Assembly: GCA_035079385.1 (NCBI GenBank)
Contig: JAVHKY010000063.1
Span: 2,211,501-2,275,500 of the forward strand
Length of the DNA: 64,000 bases
Reading direction: 5' to 3'
Origin: Aspidiotus rigidus
Lineage: Eukaryota; Arthropoda; Insecta; Hemiptera; Diaspididae
This document shows, piece by piece, positions 46,336 to 61,126 of the stretch. The notes under the pieces were generated by a model. The model was given only the letters and a program-made list of their open reading frames with translations, made no database searches and had not been told where the DNA came from. Positions within the stretch are counted from its first letter, which is position 1. Every line of letters starts with the position of its first letter. The position numbers and the translations under genes were made by a program.

Positions 46336-47786
46336 CAGCCCTTTTGTAGATTTAGCCTTTTTGCAAAAATCCTAGCCCGTTTACAAAACGCCGCCTTTTT
46401 GTCAAAAAAATGTTGCGTTCTCAATCAGCCTGAAAATTTTTAGCCTTTTTATAATGAGGCTGCCACTATCTAGCTTTATTGTCGTCGTACTTTTTTCATC
46501 GCAAAGAAGCTAACCTAAACCAGTCGTTTTACAAACAGACTGAGACCTCATAGCCTACATGTAAATAGTCGACCAGCCGTATCATGAAACATCGCCCTAG
46601 CATGAATCATGCTTTTGCATGCTTCCAAAAACTTTAGAGGTGATGTACATTGATGTTACTCAGTTTCTCGATTGCCGATCGATTATTTGTGTACGATTGA
46701 TTATTCTTGTGTGAAGTTGTTGTTATTAGCTCGCATTTCGTAATTCTTTCATAGTAATTTGACCATTTTTTTTTTGGGAATGATTGAACTTGTTACAAAT
46801 TGTTCATCTCCCTCGCCTCAAGAACGTACAGAAAATGATTTAGAAAAGAGTGACGGTAGTGTACATGCAGTCTGTCAACTACAATTTAATGTCAAACTTG
46901 ATAAGTTCTATGAAGGAGGAGATAATTCACTGAAGAAACCGTGGTCAAGAAGTCGCGTACTGAAGACGATAGCAGATATAAAAGATGCCGAGGCAGCTGA
47001 GACGTTGCATAAAAAGCGAATATGTAAAAAGTACGATGTTCTCAGTACCGGTGCTGAAGATAACTTAATTATAAAAAGGAAGCATGTGGATGATCCGATT
47101 AAAATTATCTTACCTGTGGAAGACTACTATAAAAAACTATCCCAGATTCATAAAAATTGTGGCCATGGAGGTCGCGATAAAATGCTTTATGCGTTGAAAA
47201 ATAAGTTTATCATTCCAAAGCCAGTAATAGAAATATTTGTTTCGTTATGTTGGACTTGTTTGAAGAAAAGACCTCAACCTCACAAGGGACTTGTCGTTCA
47301 ACCAATTGTTTCAAAAGACTTGAATTCGCGTGGTCAGGTAGACTTAATGGACTTTCAATCAACGCTTGATGGTCGGTACAAATGGCTGATGAATTTTCAA
47401 GACAATGCAACAAATTAATCAATCGTACACAAATAATCGATCGGCAATCGAGAAACTGAGTAACATCAATGTACATCACCTCTAAAGTTTTTGGAAGCAC
47501 ACAAAAGCATGATTCATGATAGGGCGATGATTCATGATACGGCTGGTCGACTATTTGCATGTAGGCTATGAGATCTCAGTCTGTTTGTAAAACGACTGGT
47601 TTAGGTTAGCTTCTTTGTGATGAAAATAGTACGACGACAATAAAGCTAGATAGTGGCAGCCTCATTATAAAAAGGCTAAAAATTTTCAGGCTGATTGAGA
47701 TCGCAACATTTTTTTTACAAAAAGGCGGCGTTTTGTAAACGGGCTAGGATTTTTGCAAAAAGGCTAAATCTACAAAAGGGCTGCGA
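46333..47786 (+). mobile_element. DNA element with ~372-bp TIRs and a truncated integrase ORF
   Basis: The left TIR 46333-46704 (TCGCAGCCCTTTTGTAGATT...) and right TIR 47416-47786 (...AATCTACAAAAGGGCTGCGA) match with only scattered differences. The outer third of each TIR is an array of GCCTTTTTGCAAAA / GCCCGTTTACAAAAC / GCCTTTTTGTCAAAA words. The 711-bp interior holds one ORF whose stop codon falls in the first bases of the right TIR. An element with cut-and-paste style TIRs carrying a c-integrase fragment suggests a Ginger-like or related integrase transposon. This assignment is an inference. Confidence 0.8.
46780..47418 (+). CDS. KRBA2/SCAND3-type integrase, truncated at start of catalytic core
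   Basis: 212 codons from the ATG at 46780. It has a polar N-terminus, then WSRSRVLKTIADIKDAEAAE and KYDVLSTGAEDNLI. An H2C2 zinc-binding domain follows (H124 and H129 in IHKNCGHGGRDKM, C157 and C160 in CWTCLKK). Then comes the start of the rve integrase core, SRGQVDLMDFQSTLDGRYKW and LMNFQDNATN, with the first catalytic Asp at 188 or 191. The frame ends exactly as the right TIR begins, so the second Asp and the Glu of the DDE triad are absent and the product cannot be catalytic alone. It could be a relic or a DNA- or partner-binding repressor form. There is no frameshift within the preserved part. Confidence 0.8.
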   Translation: MIELVTNCSSPSPQERTENDLEKSDGSVHAVCQLQFNVKLDKFYEGGDNSLKKPWSRSRVLKTIADIKDAEAAETLHKKRICKKYDVLSTGAEDNLIIKRKHVDDPIKIILPVEDYYKKLSQIHKNCGHGGRDKMLYALKNKFIIPKPVIEIFVSLCWTCLKKRPQPHKGLVVQPIVSKDLNSRGQVDLMDFQSTLDGRYKWLMNFQDNATN

Positions 47787-47795
47787 CATATATAT

Positions 47796-52609
<4,814 letters not shown>

Positions 52610-52614
52610 GAGTT

Positions 52615-52700
52615 CAGTAACAATTGTGGGCGCACCGGGATTCGAACTCGCGATATTTTGGTATTCTGTCTATATCATTCTATCAACTGGCAGAGCTTAA
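52615..52700 (-). other. tRNA-like fragment (SINE head or tRNA pseudogene)
   Basis: On the minus strand AGCTCTGCCAGTTGATAGAA (A-box side) is followed after about 25 bases by AGTTCGAATCCCGG (B box) and TGCGCCC. The B box matches well, but the acceptor and T stems do not pair cleanly, so this is not a functional tRNA gene as read. A tRNA-derived SINE or pseudogene is more likely. Confidence 0.4.
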
Positions 52701-52919
52701 TTATTCGGTAGCTATGTTTTGTCGTTATCCTATCGTAAAGTCGCTTCGAAAAGATGTCCGAGAACCTTCTTGCCCATGCACCACGCGCGTGCTATACTAA
52801 TAATTTTTCTATGGATGAATTACTCTTTATGGAGTATAGTAATAATTTTTGAGATTGGGAAGGAAAGAAAACAACAATAAAAGAAACACAAGGGCTTTAC
52901 TTGAACAGAAAACATACTA

Positions 52920-53355
52920 TTATGAAGCGGTTGAAACGTCGAAAAATGAATACGTTTTCTGACGGGAAAATATCCTTCTGTTTTTCACATTCAGATTCTC
53001 CTTGTTTATAGGCCTGATATTCAAATTAAAAATTTCAAGCAAATTCTGTTGCACATCGAAAGATTGCAGCAATTGAATTTGCTGTAGACTGGGAGACCCT
53101 CGTTGAAGGTCACTTTTCCATATATTTCGAAAAATTTTCAAGCTCCGTTTATACGACCCGATCTACCGGTTACAAATTGTTCCATTTTTCACATTTCTGT
53201 TTGTCTAATCGTTGTGGGAACACTATAAACTTGTCGGACAGGCGAGTAAAATTTTCGTATATGATCTGGCGTGATTCAGTGATTTTAACATACTGGAACA
53301 TTATTCTGCCGCCCGATTCAAATATCATCTTCAACTGATTAATTGATTTATTCAT
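52920..53355 (-). other. Two adjacent unrecognised minus-strand open frames
   Basis: Frames at 53170-53355 (61 aa) and 52920-53141 (73 aa) lie 28 bases apart on the same strand. Both have fairly normal amino-acid composition (LQQIQLLQSFDVQQNLLEIF in the second). They might be pieces of one decayed gene, but no family is recognised and chance is not excluded. Confidence 0.2.
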
Positions 53356-54967
53356 TCATTGCTTTCAATATTGTCTATTAGCTGTTGAAAATTTACCATA
53401 AATTTTCTTTATTCGTGTTATCCTTTCGCGCAAAAGCTAATTTCAGCCTTGTCCAAATACATTTCGCTGCATTGAACCAGCTAATAAAATATGTTATGGA
53501 CCAGTAGGACTGTAAAATCATATGTCCATCGTGTTTTCAACCCTTTCCAATGGAATAGATATCACCATTCTATTAGCTCTGAAGGGGGAAATAATTAATA
53601 AGAATCATACAATAGAAGAAAAAATTTACGAATTGTGAGTGATAACCTGCCGAAATTCAACGTAAGATGCTGAGACAGAAATTCAATTTGAATAAAGTTA
53701 TACTATCCACCAGTTGTCGTGTCGGAGACTCATGAATTCTTTAACAGATGTAAATTTGGGGAAACAGAACTCAATCATCACAACAAAGCGTGATCTCCAC
53801 GCGGGTTGAAAAGATCGTTATCCAACTATTGCCAAAAGCACGATAATATTACTTATTGCTATTTTTTTCTGCACGGTTTGAATGAAATGTACAAAACAGT
53901 AAAAAATTGTTTCTCATGTACAATTTGCTAGCCATTTTCTATTTATTTTTCACACCAGTTTCGCAGTATGTAGGTACATATGAATGTATATTTCTGCTTC
54001 ACTGGTTCTTCGAGTATTCGGCACCAAAATTCGCTTTCAGAAGAGGCTAGGGCGGTGATTTTTATCCTGATTCAAGAAGCATAATTATTCTGATTTCAAA
54101 GGCTTAAAATTTTTGACAAACTTTGTTCTTCAGAACATCATTTGGTAACAATATTCCGCCTTCTGCACAAAAGATTTTGGCTCGTGCTCCGCAGAAAATT
54201 CAGTTCTTTGCGCACGAAAAATTTCAAGTTCAATCCCGCGAAAAGTGTGCCACTCAACGATTAGCGCGTAACTGTACAAGCGTCAGCGTCCATTCTCAAT
54301 TTTTGCATCTCATCTAGTTTGTTTGACACTGAATTTAAAACTATCCCAGCAATACCAAATTAAATTTCATTTTACATCATGATTTTTCCGAATAAACGCA
54401 TAAAATAGTTTGTGATATTTTATTTCTCACGTATTTTATTTCAATTATCCATTTTTTATTTATTTGTTTCTTTAATTCTCCACTCCTTTTCTACGATTGA
54501 AATTCGCAACTAAATAAGGCAAAGAGTCGTAAAAAACATTCAAGGTTCCACGTTTGAGGCGTATATCACGCTGTAACGCGCGCGCAGGACACAAAAGATG
54601 AAACACAGAGGCATCGTAGCATACATCGTCTCATAATGTATTCAAACTTATAAAAAAGGGGAATAAACTTTTCTTCTTGGTATATTTGCGTTTGGGAGCT
54701 CGTTTGGAATACCGATATAGAAGTAATATATATGTTTCCCCAAGGATGAATTAAGCGCTGAAATTCAAATGTGCCAAGTTTTTCTCACTACCTTGTAACT
54801 CAACGGAACTGTAACGATATCTTCTTTTATACACTGTGCGTTACTTTTATGTGCTTTCCATTCCTTCTTTTGTTTTACCACACCCCATCAATTGAACTTG
54901 TTTCGTTATCTCCTGGTATATTTTCAAGTTATAAACATAATGATCGCAATCTGAAATGAAAAAAATA

Positions 54968-55018
<51 letters not shown>

Positions 55019-55852
55019 CAATATAACTCATTAAAAAACTCTTTATTTTATTTTGTATACATTTCCTAACAAAAATTTTCTATTAATGAATGACTAACTA
55101 ATACCCTTAGTGAAGCGAGCGCACTAACGCAGATTATTATGCTATATTATATCAAGATGTACCAATACACTGAAACCACATGTTATGGGTATTCTCTGCT
55201 CCCACTCATTAAAATTTGATAAAATTTTCGCATTATACTGAAATTGTATCGAGTATTATTTTTACCGATCTAAAATTGAATAAAGATAAGTAGAGATCTT
55301 TACAATGTTTCCTGTATCTGTATTATATAAAGAGAAGTTGCAAAATTGCAAATCCATGTAACTTTATTCCTATTTCACCTATAAACTTGGAATTTGTTTC
55401 CATTGCTTTAGCTTGCCTGGGAGAAGGCTTATGCGTAATAAATTTGAAGTTACAAAATCAGGCAAATGGCGTGTAATATATCTTTGTGCTTGGCGGGGGG
55501 GGTCATGAATGATTCAAGAGATGAAAAATCTGTATCATTCATTAATTTATTGATTGAAAATGCTAAGCAATCATTTTTGTTGACGTTCATCGAAAATTAA
55601 TATGTGCTAGGGAATCATTTTTGGAAAATGGTTCTTTTTAACCGGAGAAGTTTTGAATACCCATACTATGAGTAATCGAATATTGTAGGGTTACGATAAA
55701 GATTTTGCTTAGCAATTATTTGAAGAAGTGGTGGTTGTCTTTCATTATTTCAAATTTAACGTGAGGACTAAGAAAAGAAAAACAATTCACGTCAATTTCG
55801 AAAATTCAATATCGAAGTCACGGATGTCTCACTTTGATGCAATCTAATTGGA
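53356..55852. other. Non-coding stretch with (AAT)n tract
   Basis: A microsatellite of AAT units occupies about 54966-55014. No gene was recognised elsewhere in this stretch. Confidence 0.4.
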
Positions 55853-56265
55853 ATGCCAAAACGCAAGAAAGCAAATTTAGGGCGATGGACGAACGAAGGG
55901 AAGAGGGCTTGTGTCAATTCCGAAATTTTGGCATCAGAAAATAATCTGGAAAATGATTGTCAGAACGATAATAGTCCATTCATTAGGGTTCAGTTGGGAA
56001 TCTGGCAATAACTTGCACATTTTGTGATGAAAAATTATTTGAAACTGAAAATCGAAATTTCTGTTGCGGAAGTGGTAAGATTAAGTTACCTGATTTACCC
56101 TCAATGCCGGATCTTCTTCACAAACTATTAGACGGAAGGGATAATAGATCTCATTTTCTTAATAATTTGCATAAATACAACAATGCGCTTTCAATGACTT
56201 CTTTAGGGTGTAATGAAGTTCCAAACATATTTACAACTTTCAAAATTTTTAGTGTATCATTATAA
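55853..56265 (+). pseudogene. Helitron Rep/helicase N-terminal relic
   Basis: From ATG 55853: MPKRKKANLGRWTNEGKRAC, with a stop at 56009 after 52 codons. An overlapping frame (55999-56265) continues: ITCTFCDEKLFETENRNFCC, GSGKIKLPDLPSMPDLLHKL, LDGRDNRSHFLNNLHKYNNA, LSMTSLGCNEV. The MPRxRANLGRRT-like start, the Cys pairs before CC.xGKxxLP, and YNxAxxxTSxG are the N-terminal signature of animal Helitron proteins. The HUH nuclease and helicase are absent. One frame break and truncation make it a dead copy. Helitron ends (TC...CTRR with hairpin) were not found. Confidence 0.8.
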
Positions 56266-56301
56266 AGGAAGTCATCTACCTCCTCCAACAATCCACAAAA
56301 A

Positions 56302-56496
56302 ATGACAAATTTTTCAGCATACACCCAGAAAGAAGAATGCGCAAAGGATCTTCTAAAAAGACGGCCTCCAACTATCAGAGAAGGTATTAAGAAAGAGATT
56401 GAAAGTGTAAAACAAAATATCAACGATAAAAAAAATGAAATTGAAAAATTGGGAATTAATCGAATTAGATTAGAAATTGAACTAAAAGAATACTAA
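56302..56496 (+). other. Short unrecognised ORF with coiled-coil character
   Basis: 64 codons ending KKEIESVKQNINDKKNEIEK then LGINRIRLEIELKEY, which has heptad-like I/L spacing. It follows the Helitron relic but is not the expected continuation of that protein. Function unknown, possibly chance. Confidence 0.2.
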
Positions 56497-56579
56497 TGAT
56501 AAATAAATATCAAGAATCTTGAAAATAATTTGAAATTTTATCATATTTAGCGGGCTTACGACTTGTACAATATATATTT

Positions 56580-56760
56580 TACACCGGATTTGTCAAATTG
56601 TGGATCTTATAAAACTCGACAGAAATTTCGCCGAATTCCTCACAGCGCGAGCCTCATTTTTGCGGAAATGATAAAAAAAACAGAAATTTTTACCGAATTC
56701 ATAAAATCGGCAGATAGTTGTTAATTTTATAAAACCAGCGACCAGAAATATTTTACTTTA
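56580..56760. repeat. Motif cluster TTCATAAAAnnnGGC, copy 2
   Basis: TCTTATAAAACTCGACAGAA (about 56605), AATTCATAAAATCGGCAGA (about 56697) and AATTTTATAAAACCAGCGAC (about 56724) resemble the words at 32714-32860. Confidence 0.35.
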
Positions 56761-58375
56761 AGGTAAACCTTTGTTGTAAAGCATTTCTTTTTCCTTTCTT
56801 TTCCTTATTGCTTACAAGAAAAAAAGAGTGAAAAGAAAATGTGTCATGTTATGTCAATAATCATCATTACTCTCACCATTTCTGAGTCAAACTTCAAAGA
56901 AATTCCGCATAGCTGCGCATACTCTCCATTATTGTCCGGATAGTGCCAAAAATACATTTGAATGCTGAAAATTTTTAGAGTGCCGAAAACTTTGGGCACT
57001 GTTCATAAATTTTCAGTAAACTGTATGATAAACTGAAAGGACTGATGCAGGGCACCAGCAAAACTTATGATAATCATGAATAGCAAAGAAAACGAATAAG
57101 AACTGTTTTTCAATTGGGTCATTACAGATTTTATATCGCTGCCTTGGATTTTGATTCTGATGAGCTCATATAAATTTATTAGAAAATATTCTCAGCGTTT
57201 ATCTCCCAGCTAATTCAAATAAATCGAAATATTACCGATTTCAGAAAAATTCAGCAGGCAGTTGCCAGTATGATAAATTCAGCGTAATATATATTGATAT
57301 GTGGTAAGTGTGCATAAACTTTATATTGACGATCTCATAATATAGAAAAAAAAAATTAATAAATAAAACAAATAATAAGGACGGATACTCACGAGAGTAA
57401 AAGAAAGTTACTCTCGTAGTATCCGTCAATATGAATAGCCGTAATTTAGAGGATCAGATTAATTCCTCAAATAATAAGCCTGATAAATTCGCATATCTTA
57501 TCATGCACGAAATTTGGATTTTTGCGTTCTTTTTTACGCGTTTAAAATTCGTATAAAATAAGGACACGATTAAGTGACAACCCAGCCAAAATATTGTGTA
57601 TTAAGTACGCTTAATGAAGAAAAGGTGCGGGTTTACGGACTAACAAAGTTAAAGTTTACAAAACGACGAATTAAATAACATCAGGAAAGAATTATCGGCT
57701 TAGTTAAAATTGCTACTGGTAGCCTTTTATAATATTGTACACGAAATAGGGTTGCCCAGTAATGTGCGAAATGGACCCTAAGGGTTACGACAGTGGCAGT
57801 GGCCTCTCTACATTAACCAGGCGTTATAGGTATAATACTCTGCTCATATATCTACGATAATTGCTTTCCCCGCTTCTATAGCTTGATAATACGAATTTCA
57901 CTTCATTATACAGCCGTTATCAAAGCCATTATGCTCGAGTTGAAAACTGTCAAAAGAGGAAAGAGAATTCGTCGTGTTTGCTTCGCCGTAGAATTTTGAG
58001 CACATTAGGACGACTATGTTTTTTAATATTGGATATTTATAAATTTTAAATCGCCTCTTCTACAGGTATTGGAAATCGTGCTCCAATAGTTTCGAACAAA
58101 ATGTTCGTGACCTTTTCTTTCGCGTACGTGCGCAATGCGAGAAACAAAAATGATACACCTTGTTTTCTATCTATAATAGTATAATATATAGTCTATAAGA
58201 TCACAATGAAAAGACCTAACACACTTCATCAATTGATTTGAAAAGAAAAATATAGACAGTGCGATTTTAAACTGAGCTCGATCTGATACAGCGTTCTGAC
58301 GGGGTGAAACCAAATTGTAATTGAAGAGAGGATTTTTTTTTTTTTTTTCACGTGCAAGGATAGATAATTAGAGAA
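56761..58375. other. Mostly non-coding, contains PLE-type hairpin
   Basis: The hairpin at 57380-57427 is listed separately. Nothing else was recognised. Confidence 0.4.
57380..57427. repeat. PLE-type terminal hairpin
   Basis: GACGGATACTCACGAGAGTAA is answered by TTACTCTCGTAGTATCCGTC, with one extra C in the left arm. The outer word is shared with the PLE arms at 36198 and with 22995. Directly downstream, ATGAATAGCCGTAATTTAGA resembles ATGAGCCGTAACTTGGAGAA next to the 37.3-kb palindrome. Confidence 0.65.
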
Positions 58376-58514
58376 GAAAATGAAAACAAGGCTTTTTCCG
58401 CACAGAATTTCATTTGAACCGCGTTTCGTCTTGGTAAAGGCTACTAGATTGGCCGAAACGTCGAATAAATATTCAAATAAAATTTTGTGCGGAAAAAGCC
58501 TCGTTTTCATTTTC
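58376..58514. mobile_element. PLE-type foldback with 43-bp arms
   Basis: The left arm starts GAAAATGAAAACAAGGCTTT and includes TTCCGCACAGAATTTCATTT. The right arm is its complement (AAATTTTGTGCGGAAAAAGC, ending CGTTTTCATTTTC). Between them lies GGCTACTAGATTGGCC then GAAACGTCGAATAAAT, a stem-loop followed by GAAACGTC as in PLE termini. Confidence 0.7.
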
Positions 58515-59159
58515 TTTTCAAATTGTAATCGTTAGACCGTGTTACGCAATAATTTGTCATTCTCAAACAGTTGACGAAAGAGAGCAAGTTCCACAACACT
58601 CAAACCCGTAACTAGAAGGGGGTTCTAGGTGACGCGAGTGAAATCTCATATGACGCAGGTCTTACGGGGTCCAAAGAAGATAGACCTCATTTTTAACTCA
58701 ATTCAAGCTACTTTGGCAATTCTATCATAACTCGTATCAAGTTCACGTTTTCTTGTTTTTCTCAATTTTTTGCCAGGTGACGCGAGAAATTTTCCAAGTG
58801 ACGCGCTGCCACCCTCTAATTGAAAAGTACAAATATGTTGTGCTGTGCATTTAAAAAATGGGACGTATGCGATTTGCACACACGTTCAAAAATTGTGGAG
58901 AATAGATCGAGTAAAATGCACCCAATTTAATTGCTACAGAAGTGGAAAATTTTAAAACATGAAACAGAAAAAAAAACAAAGTTGAACGAGGAACGCAGGG
59001 AACCTGTTTCATGAGACAAATTGGATTTGGTATTGAGGATTCACGCAAGTCTACACCCAGTATAAAACTAGTACGAGTATGAAGGAGGCCTAGATCTACT
59101 GTAAACCTAGTATAAAGTAGGACGTCATCAGTGACCTGGACCTATTTTAGAGACTTTGA
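58515..59159. other. Non-coding stretch, no recognised gene
   Basis: GTGACGCG recurs at about 58630, 58774 and 58798. Nothing else was recognised. Confidence 0.35.
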
Positions 59160-59290
59160 AGTATGTAGATCGAGAGTCGCAATTTTTCCAAGTCCCCTTC
59201 CTATTATACATATCTTGGAGGTCGAAATTATTCCAAGTCTGCCTCCTATGATATATGGCTCGGGAGCCGGAATTTTTCCCAGTTTTTGGT
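59160..59290. repeat. Three 45-bp tandem repeats
   Basis: AATTTTTCCAAGTC at 59181, AATTATTCCAAGTC at 59226 and AATTTTTCCCAGTT at 59271 are exactly 45 bp apart. The period is a multiple of three, so both strands stay open here and encode 15-residue repeats (on plus, IFPSPLPII, IIPSLPPMI, IFPSFW). Related sequence occurs at 30630-30770. It may be a minisatellite, and there is no independent evidence of coding. Confidence 0.75.
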
Positions 59291-59355
59291 TGGACGGCAA
59301 ATTTCTCAAAAAAAAAAAAAAACATAGAACAGTTTCCTTGTAACAATGACATAAA

Positions 59356-60720
59356 TTATTCAGGGCGCAAGTAATACCACGTGCGCTTTACGTAATGCAA
59401 TCTGGTAATTTCATTATTCTTATTCTGGTTGATGAGATGTTCAATCAGCCTCTGCTTCCGCAAGTATGCACTCCGAACTTTCCTCGCTGTGGCCAAACTT
59501 TGGATGTTCACATACGTGTCCATTTGATGGGTATTAGGTCGTGTACGTGGACCTCCGTAGATGGGAGAAAGTAAACTGCAGGCATTCTTCACCCTTCTGC
59601 ACGCATACCTCTTTTGCGCTCGAAAAAGGTAATGTAAATTGCACGTGGTGGTATTTTTACCCGCTAATGTGATGATGTATTTTGCACACGTGTAATATGC
59701 ACGCACATTTTCCGTCCTATCCGTAAGTGATCTCAGCGCGAGAAAATGGAGTTCATTCCCATGGGTGGTCGATACATGTCCTTCATCAAGTCCAAGCACC
59801 GTCATTGTTGACTTTGAAACGGTTATTACGTCAGCACTTGTGACCGTTTGGCCTGGAATAGGTGTTGTGGATTGTAGGTTTCATTTACGACAATATTGGT
59901 ACCGGCACATTCAAAAGTTAGTCTGCTAACAGATTATAGGGACGGGACGTCACCGAGGGCCGCTGTTTACGACATGTATTTGGTTTACCGTTTTTCCACT
60001 CAAACGAGGTACCCAACGCATTCGTGCAAGATTTACTAAGCATAAAGTCTACTTTTCCCAAGCTGGATGAATTTTGTATAGTTACTTGCTCGACACTTAC
60101 CTTATGGATAGCTCTACTTTCCCACCACATTTGTGTGTACTTTGTCACTCGAAAGAACTACAAACGCCTGCGAGTTTCCATATTGAATGAGTTGTATTAC
60201 CTAAAGCTTTTTACAAATATTCTTATTCTTTGATTTGATACACTCGAGTTTATTTAAAATCAAACATACGCTTTCATACCACATTTTAACGCATTCTTTG
60301 TGTGCAAATTACCCAACACTTTTTTGGGTGCAAATCACTATGTGTGCAATTTACAGTACCTCTTGACCACATGCAATTCAGTCTGGGTGCAATTTACACA
60401 TACTTCCGATCTCGTCCCCTTCAAGTGCGTGCAGTTTACATTCGCCCCCGTAGATATTATTGTGAATCATCAGCAAGTACCTACTTCCTTAAATTGTCTT
60501 AACGTGTGCATTTTACTCGTACTGTACTAGGGTCTGCAAAGTAGATTGTGTGAACTTTACTCAAGACAAATTCGTGTGTGTGAAATATGTAGTGCGCAAT
60601 TTATTTGTACCGTCCGAGGGGGTGCAAAATACAATATGTGCACTTTACTCAAGCTGATTCGTGTGTGCTAAATACACAGTGTGCAAATTACGCAATAGGT
60701 CTGTGCAAATTACAAACTCC
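59356..60720. mobile_element. Candidate element with inverted arrays of GTGCAAATTAC motif
   Basis: The right part (60297-60715) has many plus-oriented copies: TGTGCAAATTACCC, GGTGCAAATCAC, TGTGCAATTTAC, GGTGCAATTTAC, CGTGCAGTTTAC, TGTGCATTTTAC, TGTGAACTTTAC, GTGCGCAATTTA, GGTGCAAAATAC, TGTGCACTTTAC, TGTGCAAATTACG and more. The left part (about 59560-59705) has inverted copies: AGTAAACTGCAG, TGTAAATTGCACG, GTATTTTGCACAC and GTAATATGCACGC. A minus-strand open frame of 149 codons (59356-59805) spans the left array. Its residues partly reflect the motif and I do not claim it as a gene. The interior is non-coding. Ends were not defined. Confidence 0.5.
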
Positions 60721-61126
60721 CAAAAGTTGGTAGGTATGTTACTCTCTAAAATGTTTGAAACCAATGAGAACCTATAAATAGTGAATATAAGATAAACAAT
60801 GACCGCGGATGCGGAGGAGGGAGATAAAAACGTTTTATAAAAGTATTGATAGTTTATGAACTGCACTTCAAATAGTGTGATGGGAAGAGCATATGAAATT
60901 GAAGGCTATGATGGTGACAAATTGAAGCGCTGAGATAAATAGAACAAAATACGGTGTATGCCGATTAATCTTCTAAGCAGAATTTCAAAAATTGAAAGAA
61001 ACAAACAAATATAAGATCAACTCCACAATTTAATGTAGATCAAAGAAGTTTTTGATTGGTTAAAGCAATATTAAAACTAAAAAAAACATAGAATGCTATT
61101 GAACCAGTAAAACTACAGTATAATAG

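Noticed and set aside
56302..56496. C-terminal continuation of the Helitron protein
   Set aside because: The sequence is a lysine/glutamate coiled-coil type and does not match the expected Helitron region after the N-terminal block.
59356..59805. 149-codon minus-strand ORF rich in basic residues
   Set aside because: It runs through the inverted motif array, so part of its sequence is the repeated motif. No domain was recognised. Treated as part of the candidate element, not as a gene.
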